Shown here one piece after another: positions 37,153-47,497 of a stretch of DNA of 64,000 nucleotides (positions within the stretch are counted from its first letter, which is position 1; each line of letters starts with the position of its first letter). The translations under genes were made by a program, and so were the position numbers. The DNA comes from Pseudomonas sp. L5B5 (GTDB lineage: Bacteria > Pseudomonadota > Gammaproteobacteria > Pseudomonadales > Pseudomonadaceae), in NCBI RefSeq assembly GCF_020520285.1, contig NZ_CP084742.1, forward strand, positions 4,402,001 through 4,466,000, in the 5' to 3' direction. The notes beneath the pieces are model-generated. The model saw only the letters and a list, made by a program, of their open reading frames with translations. It was not told the origin of the DNA and made no database searches.

Positions 37153-38646
37153 TCAACCACGGCCGGGCCGATAGTGCAGTGCCTCCGCCAAGTGCTCGCG
37201 GCCTATGGCCGTTGCCTGCTCCAGGTCGGCCAGGGTCCGTGCCACCTTGAGCAGGCGGTGGGCGGCGCGCAACGACAAGCCCAGGTTCTCGCAAGCGTCT
37301 TCCAGCCAGCGCTCGTCGGCTGTGGATAACGTGCAGTGACGCCCCAGGCCGGGCAGGTCGAGCAGGGCATTGGTGCAGCCCTGGCGCTGCAGTTGCCGGT
37401 TGCGGGCGTTGGCCACCAGGCGGGCGGCACTGGCGCTGTCGTTGCCCGGCTGGGCTACGGGGCTCAGGGCCGTGGCCTCACGGGCGACGGTCAGGTGCAG
37501 GTCGATGCGGTCCAGGAATGGGCCGGAGAGCTTGTTGCGATAGCGCTGGATCTGCTCCGGCGTGCAGCGACAGCGCCCGCTGGGTTCGCCCAGGTATCCA
37601 CAGGGGCAGGGATTCATGGCCGCCACCAGCTGGAAGCGGGCGGGGAACTGCACCCGATCGCGGGCCCGGGCGATGACGATCTGCCCGGACTCGAGGGGCT
37701 CGCGCAGCACTTCGAGCACCTTGCGGTCGAACTCCGGCAGCTCGTCGAGAAACAGCACGCCGTGGTGGGCCAGGGTGATTTCCCCGGGTTGCGGTTTCGA
37801 GCCGCCACCGACCAGGGCCGCGCTGGAGGCCGAGTGATGGGGCTGGCGAAATGGGCGTTGCGGCCAGTATTCGAGCGGAGCATGGCTGCTCACTGACTGG
37901 ATGGCTGCGACTTCGAGGGCCTCGTGTTCCTCCAGTGGCGGCAGCAGCCCGGGCAGGCGGCTGGCCAGCAGGGTCTTGCCGGTGCCGGGCGGGCCGCAGA
38001 ACAGCAGGTTGTGAGCACCGGCGGCAGCCACCAGCAGGGCCCGCCTGGCAGCCAGTTGACCTTGCACGTCGCGAAGATCGGGATAGGGCGTGCGGTGATG
38101 GGGCAGGCCCTGGGTGACGCAGGCCGGGATCGGTGCCTGGCCGTTGAGGTGGGCCACTGCTTCCAGCAGGTGGTCGACCGCGATCACGGCCAGGCCCGAG
38201 GCCAGGCAGGCTTCCCCGGCGTTGGCGCGGGGCACCAGCAGGGCATGGCCGGCATCACGCGCCGCCAGCGCCGCCGGCAATACCCCGCGCACCGGGCGCA
38301 CCGCGCCGGACAAGGCCAGCTCGCCCAGGCACTCGATACTGGCCAGTGCCGTGGCCGGCAGTTGCTGGCTGGCGGCGAGTATGCCGAGGGCGATCGCCAG
38401 GTCGAAGCGGCCGCCATCCTTGGGCAGGTCGGCGGGAGCCAGGTTGAGGGTGATACGCCGTGCAGGGAAGTCGAACCCGGCATTGAGAATCGCGCTGCGT
38501 ACCCGGTCCTTGCTTTCCTTGACCGCCGCTTCAGGCAGGCCTACCAGGGTCAGGCTCGGCAGGCCGTTGGCCAGGTGCACTTCGACACTGACAGCCGGGG
38601 CTTGCACGCCCACCTGGGCGCGGCTGTGGATGATGGCCAGGGACAT
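37153..38646 (-). CDS. comM: YifB/ComM family Mg chelatase-like AAA+ ATPase
   Basis: This 497-residue hexameric AAA+ protein has an N-terminal Lon-like S5 fold domain (1-170; LAIIHSRAQVGVQAPAVSVE), Walker A GPPGTGKT near residue 215 and Walker B GVLFLDELPEF. A C-terminal Mg-chelatase domain follows. ComM is a bidirectional helicase that promotes branch migration during natural transformation in related bacteria. The ATG at 38646 gives the family start and removes 30 upstream residues. Monocistronic, convergent with the TetR gene. Confidence 0.94.
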   Translation of the reverse strand: MSLAIIHSRAQVGVQAPAVSVEVHLANGLPSLTLVGLPEAAVKESKDRVRSAILNAGFDFPARRITLNLAPADLPKDGGRFDLAIALGILAASQQLPATALASIECLGELALSGAVRPVRGVLPAALAARDAGHALLVPRANAGEACLASGLAVIAVDHLLEAVAHLNGQAPIPACVTQGLPHHRTPYPDLRDVQGQLAARRALLVAAAGAHNLLFCGPPGTGKTLLASRLPGLLPPLEEHEALEVAAIQSVSSHAPLEYWPQRPFRQPHHSASSAALVGGGSKPQPGEITLAHHGVLFLDELPEFDRKVLEVLREPLESGQIVIARARDRVQFPARFQLVAAMNPCPCGYLGEPSGRCRCTPEQIQRYRNKLSGPFLDRIDLHLTVAREATALSPVAQPGNDSASAARLVANARNRQLQRQGCTNALLDLPGLGRHCTLSTADERWLEDACENLGLSLRAAHRLLKVARTLADLEQATAIGREHLAEALHYRPGRG

Positions 38647-38801
38647 GAGCGTTCTTCCTTGCAACAGCGGGAACCGCATCCTGCGGTGCTGCAAGGATAG
38701 TCGGGGAGGGCTGCGCAAGGTCTGGCGAATGCACACAGGGTGTGTCGCCGGGCTGTCCTTCAGCCTTGATGGAGGCGTGCGTCCGGCGAGGGAGTGTCAG
38801 T

Positions 38802-39062
38802 TCACTGCGCTTTTGGATCGAGCCTGGCTTCCAGCTCGGTGACCTTGGCCTCCAGGCTTTCCAGGCGGGCTCGGGTGCGGGCCAGGACCACCATCTGGCT
38901 GTCGAACTCTTCCCGGCTGACCAGGTCCAGCTTGCTGAAACCGCTTTGCAGCAGGGCCTTGAACTGGCTTTCGATCTCGTTGCGAGGCAGGGGCGTCTCG
39001 CCGCTGAACAGGCGCGAGGCGTGGCCGCTCAGGGCGTCGAGGAGGTCTTTGGGAGCGAGCAT
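38802..39062 (-). CDS. ubiK: Ubiquinone biosynthesis accessory factor UbiK
   Basis: This 86-residue BMFP (YqiC) protein has an amphipathic N-terminus (MLAPKDLLDALSGHASRLF) and a C-terminal trimeric coiled coil (VVLARTRARLESLEAKVTEL). UbiK acts with UbiJ to support the late steps of ubiquinone synthesis. The ATG at 39062 has CAGGA upstream and gives the family length; the 76 in-frame codons before it are non-coding promoter DNA. It is divergent from glnK, with 417 bp between their starts. Confidence 0.92.
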   Translation of the reverse strand: MLAPKDLLDALSGHASRLFSGETPLPRNEIESQFKALLQSGFSKLDLVSREEFDSQMVVLARTRARLESLEAKVTELEARLDPKAQ

Positions 39063-39132
39063 GGGAATGTCCTGAATAGCAGATGGGCCGCAGTGTATCA
39101 CGCACGCAGCGGGGGCTTTGCGCGACGCAGCC

Positions 39133-39182
39133 TGCACGTTTTTTGCGCATTCGGCTGGAGCCCGATGCACCGTTATTGTGCG
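39133..39182. promoter_or_regulatory. Two candidate NtrC-binding sites
   Basis: TGCACG-N5-TGCGCA (39133-39149) and TGCACC-N5-TGTGCG (39166-39182) match TGCACC-N5-GGTGCA at 9 and 10 of 12 bases. Their centres are 33 bp apart, three helical turns, and lie 80-120 bp before the sigma-54 promoter, as expected for NtrC enhancers. Confidence 0.6.
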
Positions 39183-39256
39183 TAACGGTGGCGAGGTTTT
39201 GTGGCCCATGGGGCCGTCAGGGGGCAAAGGGCTGAAATCGCTGGTTTTTCCCGACC

Positions 39257-39271
39257 TGGCAAGCTTTCTGC
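39257..39271 (+). promoter_or_regulatory. Sigma-54 promoter of glnK-amtB
   Basis: TGGCAAGCTTTCTGC has the invariant GG (39258-39259) and GC (39270-39271) exactly 10 bp apart, as required for RpoN. It precedes glnK. Confidence 0.8.
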
Positions 39272-39311
39272 TTAGACCCTGGTGACCCATGCACTGATGC
39301 AGTCGCTGTGA

Positions 39312-39818
<507 letters not shown>

Positions 39819-39851
39819 GCCGCCAAACCCAACGCCCCAGGAGAAAACAAC

Positions 39852-41189
39852 ATGACTCTGCGTAAATTCGCAGGGCTAGGAGCCCTTTTGTCCCTCGTAA
39901 TGCCTGGCCTGGCCATGGCGGCAGACGAAGTGGCAGCTCCAGTCCTCAATTCCGGCGACACCGCCTGGATGCTGACCTCCACTGCCCTGGTGCTGTTCAT
40001 GACCATTCCTGGCCTGGCGCTGTTCTATGGCGGCATGGTGCGGTCCAAGAACATTCTTTCGGTCATGATGCAGTGCTTCGCCATCACGGGTCTGATCACC
40101 GTGCTGTGGTTCATCTATGGCTACAGCCTCGCGTTCGACGCCACCGGGATGGAAGCAGGCGTCGTCAACCTCAATTCCTTCGTCGGCGGCCTGTCCAAGG
40201 CCTTCCTGGCGGGTATCACCCCGGCCAGCGTGACCGGTCCGGCGGCGCTGTTCCCCGAAGCGGTGTTCGTCACCTTCCAGATGACCTTCGCCATCATCAC
40301 TCCGGCGCTGATCGTCGGTGCTTTCGCCGAGCGGATGAAGTTCTCCGCGATGCTGATCTTCATGGGCATCTGGTTCACGGTGGTGTATGCGCCCATCGCT
40401 CACATGGTCTGGAGTGGCCCGGGTTCGCTGATGGGCGACTGGGGTGTGCTGGACTTCGCCGGCGGCACCGTGGTGCACATCAATGCCGGTATCGCCGGGC
40501 TGGTGGCTTGCCTGGTGCTGGGCAAGCGCAAGGGCTTCCCGACTACACCGATGGCCCCGCACAACCTGGGTTACACCCTGATGGGGGCGGCCATGCTGTG
40601 GATCGGCTGGTTCGGCTTCAACGCCGGTTCTGCCGCCGCGGCCAATGGCACGGCCGGCATGGCCATGCTGGTGACCCAGATTGCCACTGCTGCCGCAGCC
40701 CTGGGCTGGATGTTTGCCGAGTGGATCACCCACGGCAAGCCCAGCGCCCTGGGGATTGCCTCGGGCGTGGTAGCCGGCCTGGTAGCGATCACCCCGGCAG
40801 CCGGCACCGTCGGCCCGATGGGAGCCCTGATCATCGGCCTGTCAGCAGGCGTGATGTGCTTCTTCTGCGCGACCAGCCTCAAGCGCAAGCTGGGGTATGA
40901 CGACTCCCTGGATGCCTTCGGCGTACACGGCATCGGCGGTATCCTCGGCGCGATCCTTACCGGTGTGTTCGCTGCTCCGTCCCTGGGGGGCTTCGGCACC
41001 GTGACCGATATCGCCGCGCAAGTCTGGATCCAGGCCAAGGGCGTAGGCCTGACGGTGGTCTACACCGCTGTCGTGACCTTCATCATTCTCAAGGTGCTGG
41101 ATGCGATCATGGGACTGCGGGTGTCCGAAGAGGAAGAGGCTGTCGGTCTCGACCTGGCCCAGCACAACGAGCGGGGTTACAACCTGTAA
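39852..41189 (+). CDS. amtB: Ammonium transporter AmtB
   Basis: This 445-residue trimeric ammonium channel has a cleavable N-terminal signal (ends AMA, residue 23), then eleven membrane helices. The pore histidines are in VVHINAGIAG and AFGVHGIGGILG, and the phenylalanine gate region is near PEAVFVTFQMTFAI. It lies 33 bp after glnK, and the two proteins form the conserved sensor-channel pair. A strong terminator follows. Regulated by nitrogen through the sigma-54 promoter before glnK. Confidence 0.97.
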   Translation: MTLRKFAGLGALLSLVMPGLAMAADEVAAPVLNSGDTAWMLTSTALVLFMTIPGLALFYGGMVRSKNILSVMMQCFAITGLITVLWFIYGYSLAFDATGMEAGVVNLNSFVGGLSKAFLAGITPASVTGPAALFPEAVFVTFQMTFAIITPALIVGAFAERMKFSAMLIFMGIWFTVVYAPIAHMVWSGPGSLMGDWGVLDFAGGTVVHINAGIAGLVACLVLGKRKGFPTTPMAPHNLGYTLMGAAMLWIGWFGFNAGSAAAANGTAGMAMLVTQIATAAAALGWMFAEWITHGKPSALGIASGVVAGLVAITPAAGTVGPMGALIIGLSAGVMCFFCATSLKRKLGYDDSLDAFGVHGIGGILGAILTGVFAAPSLGGFGTVTDIAAQVWIQAKGVGLTVVYTAVVTFIILKVLDAIMGLRVSEEEEAVGLDLAQHNERGYNL

Positions 41190-41200
41190 GTGCTGCAGGC

Positions 41201-41231
41201 GAAAAAGCCCGGCCCCGGCCGGGCATTTTTT
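41201..41231 (+). terminator. Terminator of glnK-amtB
   Basis: GCCCGGCC (41207-41214) pairs with GGCCGGGC (41217-41224), flanked by AAAAA and ATTTTTTT. Confidence 0.93.
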
Positions 41232-41399
41232 TGCCTGCTACTTGTCATTGAGGAAGGCTGAAAGGTTTTTCTGATAAGGGTTGGCGTGTTTGCCATGACG
41301 ATTTTTTGTAGGGCAAATGCTTACACTAAAGCAGGATTATTCGGCGCTTTGTTTTTTTCCTGAGCGCGCTAGAATGCGCGCCGAAGCGTGGAGATAGGT

Positions 41400-41825
41400 A
41401 TGTGGCAACAGACTTTGATTACCCTGCGGGCCAAGCCCCGGGGCTTTCACCTGGTAACGGACGAGTTGCTCGCCGGCTTGCCTGAGTTGAAGGCATATCG
41501 AGTCGGTCTGCTGCACCTGTGGCTGCAACATACCTCGGCCTCGTTGACCGTCAACGAGAACGCCGATCCGGCGGTCCGGCGCGACTTCGAACGTTACTTC
41601 AATACCCTGGTGCCTCAAGGCATGGCCGGGTACGAACACAACGACGAAGGCGCGGATGACCTCCCGGCGCACTTCAAGGCCAGTTTGCTAGGCTGTCAGC
41701 TGACTTTGCCGATATCGGCGGGACGCCTGGCGTTGGGCACCTGGCAGGGTGTTTATCTGGGCGAGCACCGCGATCATGGCGGTGCTCGTAAAGTCCTTGC
41801 CACCTTGCAAGGTGATAAGGCATAA
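41400..41825 (+). CDS. yjbQ: YjbQ family protein (UPF0047, secondary thiamine-phosphate synthase-like)
   Basis: This 141-residue protein has both family signatures: [19 protein letters not shown] and the C-terminal [18 protein letters not shown]. YjbQ proteins show weak thiamine-phosphate synthase activity; the physiological role is unclear. The ATG at 41400 is taken as the start because homologues begin near [10 protein letters not shown]. It lies 102 bp before sutA on the same strand, in the conserved amtB-yjbQ-sutA order. Confidence 0.9.
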   Translation: MWQQTLITLRAKPRGFHLVTDELLAGLPELKAYRVGLLHLWLQHTSASLTVNENADPAVRRDFERYFNTLVPQGMAGYEHNDEGADDLPAHFKASLLGCQLTLPISAGRLALGTWQGVYLGEHRDHGGARKVLATLQGDKA

Positions 41826-41926
41826 GCCGCTGAGTGTCAGTGGACGTTGATTTTTTCCGGCAGCCGTCGACAGACGGCCGGGCTGGGCTATAACTAATCT
41901 GCTTTTCGCAAGTCATGAGGTAGAAC

Positions 41927-42250
41927 ATGAGCGACGATGATCTGGAAAACGACGACCTCGAAGTAGGTGAAGAAGACGACACCGAAGAGGGTCTTGAAGC
42001 GGCCGCCGAAGATGTGGCGGAAGACGATGGCAGTGATGTTCCTGCTCCGACCGCCAAAGGCAAGTCCAAGGCCGCTGTCTCGGTAGACGAGCTGCCGAGT
42101 GTCGAAGCCAAGAACAAGGAGCGTGATGCACTGGCGCGTGCCATGGAAGAGTTCCTGGCCCGTGGCGGAAAAGTGCAGGAAGTCGAGGCCAATGTGGTCG
42201 CCGATCCGCCCAAGAAGCCTGATAACAAGTACGGCAGCCGGCCTATCTGA
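41927..42250 (+). CDS. sutA: RNA polymerase-associated regulator SutA
   Basis: This 107-residue protein has a strongly acidic, disordered N-terminus (about 1-45; runs of D and E) followed by a conserved helical part, ELPSVEAKNKERDALARAME, and an extended tail ending DNKYGSRPI. In P. aeruginosa, SutA binds RNA polymerase and promotes transcription in slow-growing cells. The conserved tail and the amtB-yjbQ-sutA order support the assignment. A terminator follows 20 bp after the stop. Confidence 0.9.
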   Translation: MSDDDLENDDLEVGEEDDTEEGLEAAAEDVAEDDGSDVPAPTAKGKSKAAVSVDELPSVEAKNKERDALARAMEEFLARGGKVQEVEANVVADPPKKPDNKYGSRPI

Positions 42251-42270
42251 GCCTTGCTACTTGCTTGCTG

Positions 42271-42299
42271 AAAAAACCCGCCGTCGCTGCGGGTTTTTT
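42271..42299. terminator. Bidirectional terminator between sutA and the HAD gene
   Basis: AAAAAACCCGC (42271-42281) and GCGGGTTTTTT (42289-42299) form an 11-bp hairpin with a 7-base loop. It is symmetrical and can serve both convergent genes. Confidence 0.93.
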
Positions 42300-42346
42300 C
42301 ATGCCTGCACAAAACCCGGCCATGGTTTGCGCTGGGGACGCAGCGG

Positions 42347-43048
42347 CTAGAGGGACCTCCAGCGCCCCAGCAGCGCGGGCAGTTCGGTCAGGCTGCGAAT
42401 CTCGGCATCGGGCGCGCGCTCGGCCTCCCAGGATTTGCCTCCCGGATTGAACCAGATAGCGCGCAAGCCGGCCTGCTGGGCGCCGGCAATGTCATCACCC
42501 GGATGGTCGCCGATATGCACCGCGGTGTCGGCGCTGGCCCCACCGCGTTGCAGGGCTTCCTGGAACAGCCGGGCATCGGGCTTGGCGATGCCGATGTCCT
42601 CGGCACACAGGGCGAACTGGAAATAGTCCGCCAGGCCCAGGCGGCGCACGTCGGCATTGCCGTTGGTGACCACCCCCAGGGCGAAGTGATTGGCCAGGGC
42701 CTCCAGGGTCGGTTGCACCTCGGGGAAGATATCCAGCTGGTGCCGGGCGTGCAGGAACACCTCGAAGCTTTCTTCGGCCAGTTGGCTGGCCTGGGCATGC
42801 TCATAACCAGCCTCTTGCAGGGCATGGAACAGCACTCGCCGGCGCAGGGCGCTGATCCTGTGCCTGAGCTCCGGCTCGCGTTCCAGCACCTGCGTGCGGA
42901 TGGCCCACAGGTGCTCCACCGGCACGCCGCCCAGGTTTGGTGCGTGCTCGGCCAGCCACTGGCGCAGGGTGGCCTCGGCGCTGACGATCACCGGAGCGGT
43001 ATCCCACAGCGTGTCGTCGAGGTCGAAGGTGATCAGCTTGATGGTCAT
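42347..43048 (-). CDS. HAD-superfamily hydrolase (YigB-like)
   Basis: This 233-residue HAD phosphatase has motif I ITFDLDDTLWDT, motif II VVTNGNAD, and motif III/IV KPDARLF and HIGDHPGDD. The alpha-helical C1 cap fits YigB-type enzymes that dephosphorylate FMN and small phosphates. Its start overlaps the xerC stop by one base (TAATG), so it is translationally coupled as the last gene of the lptM-lysA-dapF-DUF484-xerC run, the same order as in E. coli around xerC. Confidence 0.92.
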   Translation of the reverse strand: MTIKLITFDLDDTLWDTAPVIVSAEATLRQWLAEHAPNLGGVPVEHLWAIRTQVLEREPELRHRISALRRRVLFHALQEAGYEHAQASQLAEESFEVFLHARHQLDIFPEVQPTLEALANHFALGVVTNGNADVRRLGLADYFQFALCAEDIGIAKPDARLFQEALQRGGASADTAVHIGDHPGDDIAGAQQAGLRAIWFNPGGKSWEAERAPDAEIRSLTELPALLGRWRSL

Positions 43049-43944
43049 TACTCACCGCCCTTGTTGCGTTTGGCCCGTGGGTGGGCACTGTCGTAGACCG
43101 CCGCCAGGTGCTGGAAGTCCAGGTGGGTGTAGATCTGGGTGGTCTTGATATCCGAATGCCCCAGCAGTTCCTGAACGGCGCGCAGGTCCTGGGAGGATTC
43201 CAGCAGGTGGCTGGCGAAGGAGTGACGCAGCATGTGCGGGTGCAGGTTCTGCCCCAGCTCGCGTTCGCCGGCGGCCTTGACCCGCAGCTGGATGGCCCGG
43301 GGGCCCAGGCGCCGGCCTTTCTGGCTGACGAACAGGGCGCTGTCCGGCGGGTTGCTCAAGGCCCGCAGTGGCAACCACAACGCCAGTGCTTCGCGGGCTT
43401 TGCGGCCCACCGGCAGGACCCGGGTCTTGCTGCCCTTGCCAAGGACCTGGACCAGGCCGTCCGCCAGGTCCAGTTGTTCGAGGTCCAGGCTGGTCAGCTC
43501 GGAAAGGCGTAGCCCGCAGGAATAGAACAGCTCCAGGATCGCCTGGTCGCGGTGGGCCAGGAAATCATCCTCCACCGCGCCTTCCAGCAGTTGCAGGGTC
43601 CGGTCGGTGTCCAGGGTCTTGGGCAGTCGGCGCTCGCCCTTGGGCGGGGCCAGGCCATTGGCCGGGTCGTGCTCGCACAACCCTTCGCGGTTCAGGTAGT
43701 GATAGAGGCCGCGCACCGCGGACAGCAGGCGGGCCAGGCTGCGTGAGGACTGGCCTTGCTGGTGCAGGCGGACAATCAGGCTGCGCAAGCCCTGGATGTC
43801 CAGGTCGGCCCAGCTGTGCACCTGCTGCTTCTCGCAGAACCCCAGCACCTTGCCAAGATCGCGTCGGTAGGCTTCCAGGGTATGGGGCGACACCTGGCGC
43901 TCACTGCGCAGGTGTGCGCAGTAGGCGTCCAGTTGTTGGTGCAT
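43048..43944 (-). CDS. xerC: Tyrosine recombinase XerC
   Basis: This 298-residue recombinase acts with XerD at dif to resolve chromosome dimers. The N-terminal SAM-like core-binding domain spans about 1-90. The catalytic domain has the R in CGLRLSEL, K in [11 protein letters not shown], HxLR in [13 protein letters not shown], the second His in [15 protein letters not shown], and Tyr in that last motif. It is a chromosomal Xer, not an integron or phage integrase. It lies 2 bp after the DUF484 gene. Confidence 0.96.
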   Translation of the reverse strand: MHQQLDAYCAHLRSERQVSPHTLEAYRRDLGKVLGFCEKQQVHSWADLDIQGLRSLIVRLHQQGQSSRSLARLLSAVRGLYHYLNREGLCEHDPANGLAPPKGERRLPKTLDTDRTLQLLEGAVEDDFLAHRDQAILELFYSCGLRLSELTSLDLEQLDLADGLVQVLGKGSKTRVLPVGRKAREALALWLPLRALSNPPDSALFVSQKGRRLGPRAIQLRVKAAGERELGQNLHPHMLRHSFASHLLESSQDLRAVQELLGHSDIKTTQIYTHLDFQHLAAVYDSAHPRAKRNKGGE

Positions 43945-43946
43945 GC

Positions 43947-44672
43947 TCAGCGTACCGAGCGCAGGGAATGGGTGAAGCGTGGCAACACGCGACCAGTGAC
44001 TTCGGCGATGTAGTTGAGGAACAGGGAGCCCACCGAACTCTTGTAGTGCTGGGGATCACGGCTGGCGATGGCCAGCACGCCGTGCATGCCCTGGTGAGTC
44101 AGGGCCACCACTGCGGTAGAGCCGATCTGCTTGCGCTGTTCCTCGCCAAACAGGAAGTCCAGCTCATGTTCACGCAGGCTGCCGCTGACACTCTTGCCTT
44201 CGGACAACAGCCCGCCGATGGCGCCCTGGGCTTCGGCGGCCGATACCCAGCGACCCACGGGCATGGGGCTGTCGCTGAACAGGATCAGGCTGACGAAAGG
44301 CACCTGGAACTCCTGGCGCAGACTGTCTTCGACGCTCATCACCACTTCCTCGAGACTGCTGGCGTCCATCAGCGCGAGAATCAGGCGGCGGGTCTTGTCG
44401 AACAGCCGGTCGTTGTCCCGGGCCACATCCATCAATTGCGACAGGCGATGGCGCATCTCGATGTTGCGCTCGCGCAGGATGTTCATCTGTCGCTCCACCA
44501 GCGAAACGGTATCGCCGCGCTGGTGGGGAATGCGCAAGGCCGGAAGCAGTTCTTCATGGGCGACGAAAAAGTCCGGGTGAGCCTCCAGGTAGGCCGCGAC
44601 GGCGGCCGCCTCCAGGCTCTGGGCTGGGGATTCGTCGGGCGTTGTGGCGGGAACCTGCGGCTGATCGGTCAT
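43947..44672 (-). CDS. DUF484 family protein
   Basis: This 241-residue protein has a helical N-terminus ([20 protein letters not shown]) and a coiled coil ([20 protein letters not shown]). A GAF-like C-terminal domain follows. DUF484 genes lie between dapF and xerC across gammaproteobacteria; no function is established. It sits 13 bp after dapF in the same operon. Confidence 0.92.
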   Translation of the reverse strand: MTDQPQVPATTPDESPAQSLEAAAVAAYLEAHPDFFVAHEELLPALRIPHQRGDTVSLVERQMNILRERNIEMRHRLSQLMDVARDNDRLFDKTRRLILALMDASSLEEVVMSVEDSLRQEFQVPFVSLILFSDSPMPVGRWVSAAEAQGAIGGLLSEGKSVSGSLREHELDFLFGEEQRKQIGSTAVVALTHQGMHGVLAIASRDPQHYKSSVGSLFLNYIAEVTGRVLPRFTHSLRSVR

Positions 44673-44685
44673 GGATTTCGCTCAC

Positions 44686-45516
44686 TCATAGACGCACCTG
44701 TCCTTCGTATACACGTACTGCCGGGCCGGTCATCAGCACCGGTTGGCCAGGGCCCGCCCACTCGATGGACAGGCGCCCGCCCGGCAGGTCGATCAATAGC
44801 GGCGAATCCATCCACCCCTGGCTGATCGCGGCCACTGCAGCGGCGCAGGCGCCGGTACCGCAGGCCTGGGTTTCCCCGGCGCCACGTTCCCACACCCGCA
44901 GTTGCGCGCGTTGACGGTCCAGTACCTGAAGAAAGCCGACATTGACCCGCGCCGGGAAGCGCGGGTGATGCTCGATCTTCGGCCCCAGTTCATGGACCGG
45001 GGCACTGTTGATGTCCTCGACCCGCAACACGGCATGGGGGTTGCCCATGGAGATGGCGGCCAACTCGACCTGGCGTCCCTCGACATCCAGCGTATAGCTG
45101 GTGGCCTGGGCCGGTGCCTGGAACGGGATGTCGGCCGGCACCAGGCGCGGCGGACCCATGTCGACGCTGATCTGGCCGTCGTTGCGCACGTCCAGCTCGA
45201 TCACGCCGCTCTTGGTTTCCACGCGGATCTGGCGTTTGGTGGTCAGGCGCTTGTCCAGCACGAACCGGGCAAAGCAGCGCGCGCCATTGCCGCACTGTTC
45301 CACCTCGGAACCGTCGGAGTTGAAGATCCGATAGCGGAAATCCACCTCCGGGTTGGTCGGGGCCTCGACGATCAACAACTGATCGAAGCCGATTCCGGTA
45401 TTGCGATCACCCCATTGCTTGGCGTGCTTGGGCTGAATATGCGCGTGCTGGCTGACCAGGTCGAGAACCATGAAGTCATTGCCCAGGCCGTGCATCTTGG
45501 TAAAACGCAGCAGCAT
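44686..45516 (-). CDS. dapF: Diaminopimelate epimerase
   Basis: This 276-residue enzyme interconverts LL- and meso-diaminopimelate for peptidoglycan and lysine. The two catalytic cysteines are Cys75 in EQCGNGARC and the one in [10 protein letters not shown] (near residue 219). The N-terminal [11 protein letters not shown] is the family signature. It follows lysA by 4 bp; their products act in succession, DapF supplying the meso-diaminopimelate that LysA decarboxylates. Confidence 0.98.
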   Translation of the reverse strand: MLLRFTKMHGLGNDFMVLDLVSQHAHIQPKHAKQWGDRNTGIGFDQLLIVEAPTNPEVDFRYRIFNSDGSEVEQCGNGARCFARFVLDKRLTTKRQIRVETKSGVIELDVRNDGQISVDMGPPRLVPADIPFQAPAQATSYTLDVEGRQVELAAISMGNPHAVLRVEDINSAPVHELGPKIEHHPRFPARVNVGFLQVLDRQRAQLRVWERGAGETQACGTGACAAAVAAISQGWMDSPLLIDLPGGRLSIEWAGPGQPVLMTGPAVRVYEGQVRL

Positions 45517-45520
45517 GGTC

Positions 45521-46768
45521 TTACTCCGGCAGCAGGCTTTCGCCAGCGAATAACTCGGTCACCGTTTCGCGGCGACGCACTTGCACAGCCTGGTCGCCAT
45601 CGACCAGTACTTCGGCGGCACGGCCGCGGGTGTTGTAGTTGGAGCTCATGACAAAACCATAGGCGCCGGCGGAATGCACTGCCAGCAAGTCGCCCTCGAC
45701 CAGGGACAGCGAGCGTTCCTTGGCGAGGAAATCGCCGGTTTCGCAGATCGGGCCGACGATGTCGTAGGTACGGGGCTCGGCATCCCGGGGCCGTACGGCG
45801 CTGACGTCCATCCAGGCCTGGTACAGCGCCGGGCGGATCAGGTCGTTCATGGCACCGTCGACGATGGCGAAATCCTTGTGCTCGGTGTGCTTGAGGTACT
45901 CCACGCGGGTCAGCAGCACACCGGCATTGGCGACGATGAAGCGCCCCGGTTCGAACACCAGGGCCAGGTCGCGGCCGGCCAGGCGCTCGCGCACTGCCTT
46001 GACGTAGTCGGCGGCCAGTGGCGGTTCCTCGTCACGGTAGCGCACGCCCAGGCCACCACCCAGGTCGATGTGGCGCAGGTAGATGCCGCACTCGGCGAGG
46101 CGGTCGACCAGGTCCAGCAGGCGGTCCAGGGCATCGATGAAGGGGGCCAGGGTGGTCAGTTGCGAGCCGATGTGGCAGTCGACCCCGACGATTTCCAGGT
46201 TGGGCAGTTGCGCTGCGCGGATGTACACATCCTCGGCGGCGGCAATGGCGATGCCGAACTTGTTTTCCTTGAGCCCGGTGGAAATGTACGGATGGGTGCC
46301 GGCATCGACGTCGGGATTGACCCGCAGCGACACCGGTGCACGCAGGCCCAGCTCGGCGGCCACGGACTGCAGGCGTTCCAGCTCCTCGGCGGATTCGACG
46401 TTGAAGCAGTGGACGCCGACTTCCAGCGCGCGGCGCATGTCGTCACGGGTCTTGCCGACACCGGAGAAGACGATCTTGTCGGCTTGGCCGCCGGCTGCCA
46501 GCACGCGTTCCAGCTCGCCTCTGGACACAATGTCGAAACCGGCGCCCAGGCGCGCCAGGACATTGAGCACGCCCAGGTTGGAGTTGGCTTTCACCGCGAA
46601 GCAGACCAGGTGCGGCATGCCGGCAAGTGCGTCGGCATAGGCCCTGTACTGGGCCTCGATGTGTGCACGGGAATAGACGTAGGTGGGCGTACCGAAACGA
46701 TCGGCAATGGCGGACAGGGCTACGCCTTCCGCGAACAGCTCACCGTCGCGGTAGTTGAAAGCGTCCAT
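45521..46768 (-). CDS. lysA: Diaminopimelate decarboxylase
   Basis: This 415-residue fold-type III PLP enzyme makes lysine from meso-diaminopimelate. PLP lysine Lys60 lies in CFAVKANSN, the phosphate loop is in [10 protein letters not shown], and the catalytic Cys is in [11 protein letters not shown]. It follows lptM by 9 bp and precedes dapF by 4 bp. Confidence 0.97.
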   Translation of the reverse strand: MDAFNYRDGELFAEGVALSAIADRFGTPTYVYSRAHIEAQYRAYADALAGMPHLVCFAVKANSNLGVLNVLARLGAGFDIVSRGELERVLAAGGQADKIVFSGVGKTRDDMRRALEVGVHCFNVESAEELERLQSVAAELGLRAPVSLRVNPDVDAGTHPYISTGLKENKFGIAIAAAEDVYIRAAQLPNLEIVGVDCHIGSQLTTLAPFIDALDRLLDLVDRLAECGIYLRHIDLGGGLGVRYRDEEPPLAADYVKAVRERLAGRDLALVFEPGRFIVANAGVLLTRVEYLKHTEHKDFAIVDGAMNDLIRPALYQAWMDVSAVRPRDAEPRTYDIVGPICETGDFLAKERSLSLVEGDLLAVHSAGAYGFVMSSNYNTRGRAAEVLVDGDQAVQVRRRETVTELFAGESLLPE

Positions 46769-46777
46769 GGCGAGCCC

Positions 46778-46933
46778 TTAGTAGGTGTCGTAGGTATCGT
46801 GCTTGTGCGCCTTGGACTGCTCTTCAGGGGATTTGCTGTCGTCAGGCAGGTACAGCGGGCCTTTCTGGCCGCAGGCGGTTACAAGGCAGGCAACCGCGAC
46901 GAGCGCAGCAAGGGCGGAGATCAGGCGCTTCAT
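46778..46933 (-). CDS. lptM: Small lipoprotein LptM (LppL/YifL)
   Basis: This 51-residue lipoprotein has a signal peptide with the lipobox VTAC (lipidated Cys21) followed by the invariant GQKGPLYLP. LptM (YifL) helps the LPS translocon LptD reach its oxidised active form in E. coli. The Pseudomonas name lppL is also used. The ATG at 46933 gives this compact form; upstream in-frame codons are not credible. First gene of the operon with lysA and dapF. Confidence 0.92.
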   Translation of the reverse strand: MKRLISALAALVAVACLVTACGQKGPLYLPDDSKSPEEQSKAHKHDTYDTY

Positions 46934-47161
46934 GGCGAAATCCTTGAGAATGCGTAAATTGCGCCCGAGTATACCGGCCACCCGGCAGCTTGCCTATGCA
47001 AGGTAAATCCCGCCTGGCGGGCCTTTCCCAGCGGCTGCGAGGCTCCGTCGGCGGATTGGTCACCCCGGGCCGCCGCAGGTTCTGTATCCTTTGCATTCAC
47101 CGGGAGGCGCCCGTATCTTGCGGTGCTTGAGCGTGACTAGACACTTTTCGAGGTTCCCGCA

Positions 47162-47494
47162 ATGAGTTTGACCGAAGCCCGTTTCCACGACCTGGTGGAT
47201 GCCACCCAGCAGGCGCTGGAGGATATTTTCGATGAGAGCGACCTGGACATCGATCTGGAAAGCTCGGCCGGCGTGCTTACCGTCAAGTTCGATAATGCCA
47301 GCCAGGTGATCTTCAGTCGCCAGGAGCCCCTGCGCCAGTTGTGGCTGGCTGCGCGTTCCGGTGGTTTCCACTTCGATTACGACGAAGAGAGCGAGCGCTG
47401 GATGTGCGACAAGAGCGAAGAACAGCTGGGCGAGATGCTCGAACGCATCGTCTTCGAACAGGCGGGCATCAAGCTCGAGTTCGAGGGGCTCTGA
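47162..47494 (+). CDS. cyaY: Frataxin homologue CyaY
   Basis: This 110-residue iron-binding protein modulates Fe-S cluster assembly on IscS. The acidic first helix (ARFHDLVDATQQALEDIFDE) and the strand region with GVLTVKFDNASQVIFSRQEP are typical. The conserved WLAARSGGFHFDYDEES surface is intact. It is divergent from lptM and followed 3 bases later by a DUF1289 gene. Confidence 0.95.
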   Translation: MSLTEARFHDLVDATQQALEDIFDESDLDIDLESSAGVLTVKFDNASQVIFSRQEPLRQLWLAARSGGFHFDYDEESERWMCDKSEEQLGEMLERIVFEQAGIKLEFEGL

Positions 47495-47497
47495 ATC

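Noticed and set aside
43048..43944. Tyrosine recombinase as a sign of an integrated element
   Set aside because: Sequence and context (lysA-dapF-DUF484-xerC) show the housekeeping XerC; no att sites or cargo genes are nearby.
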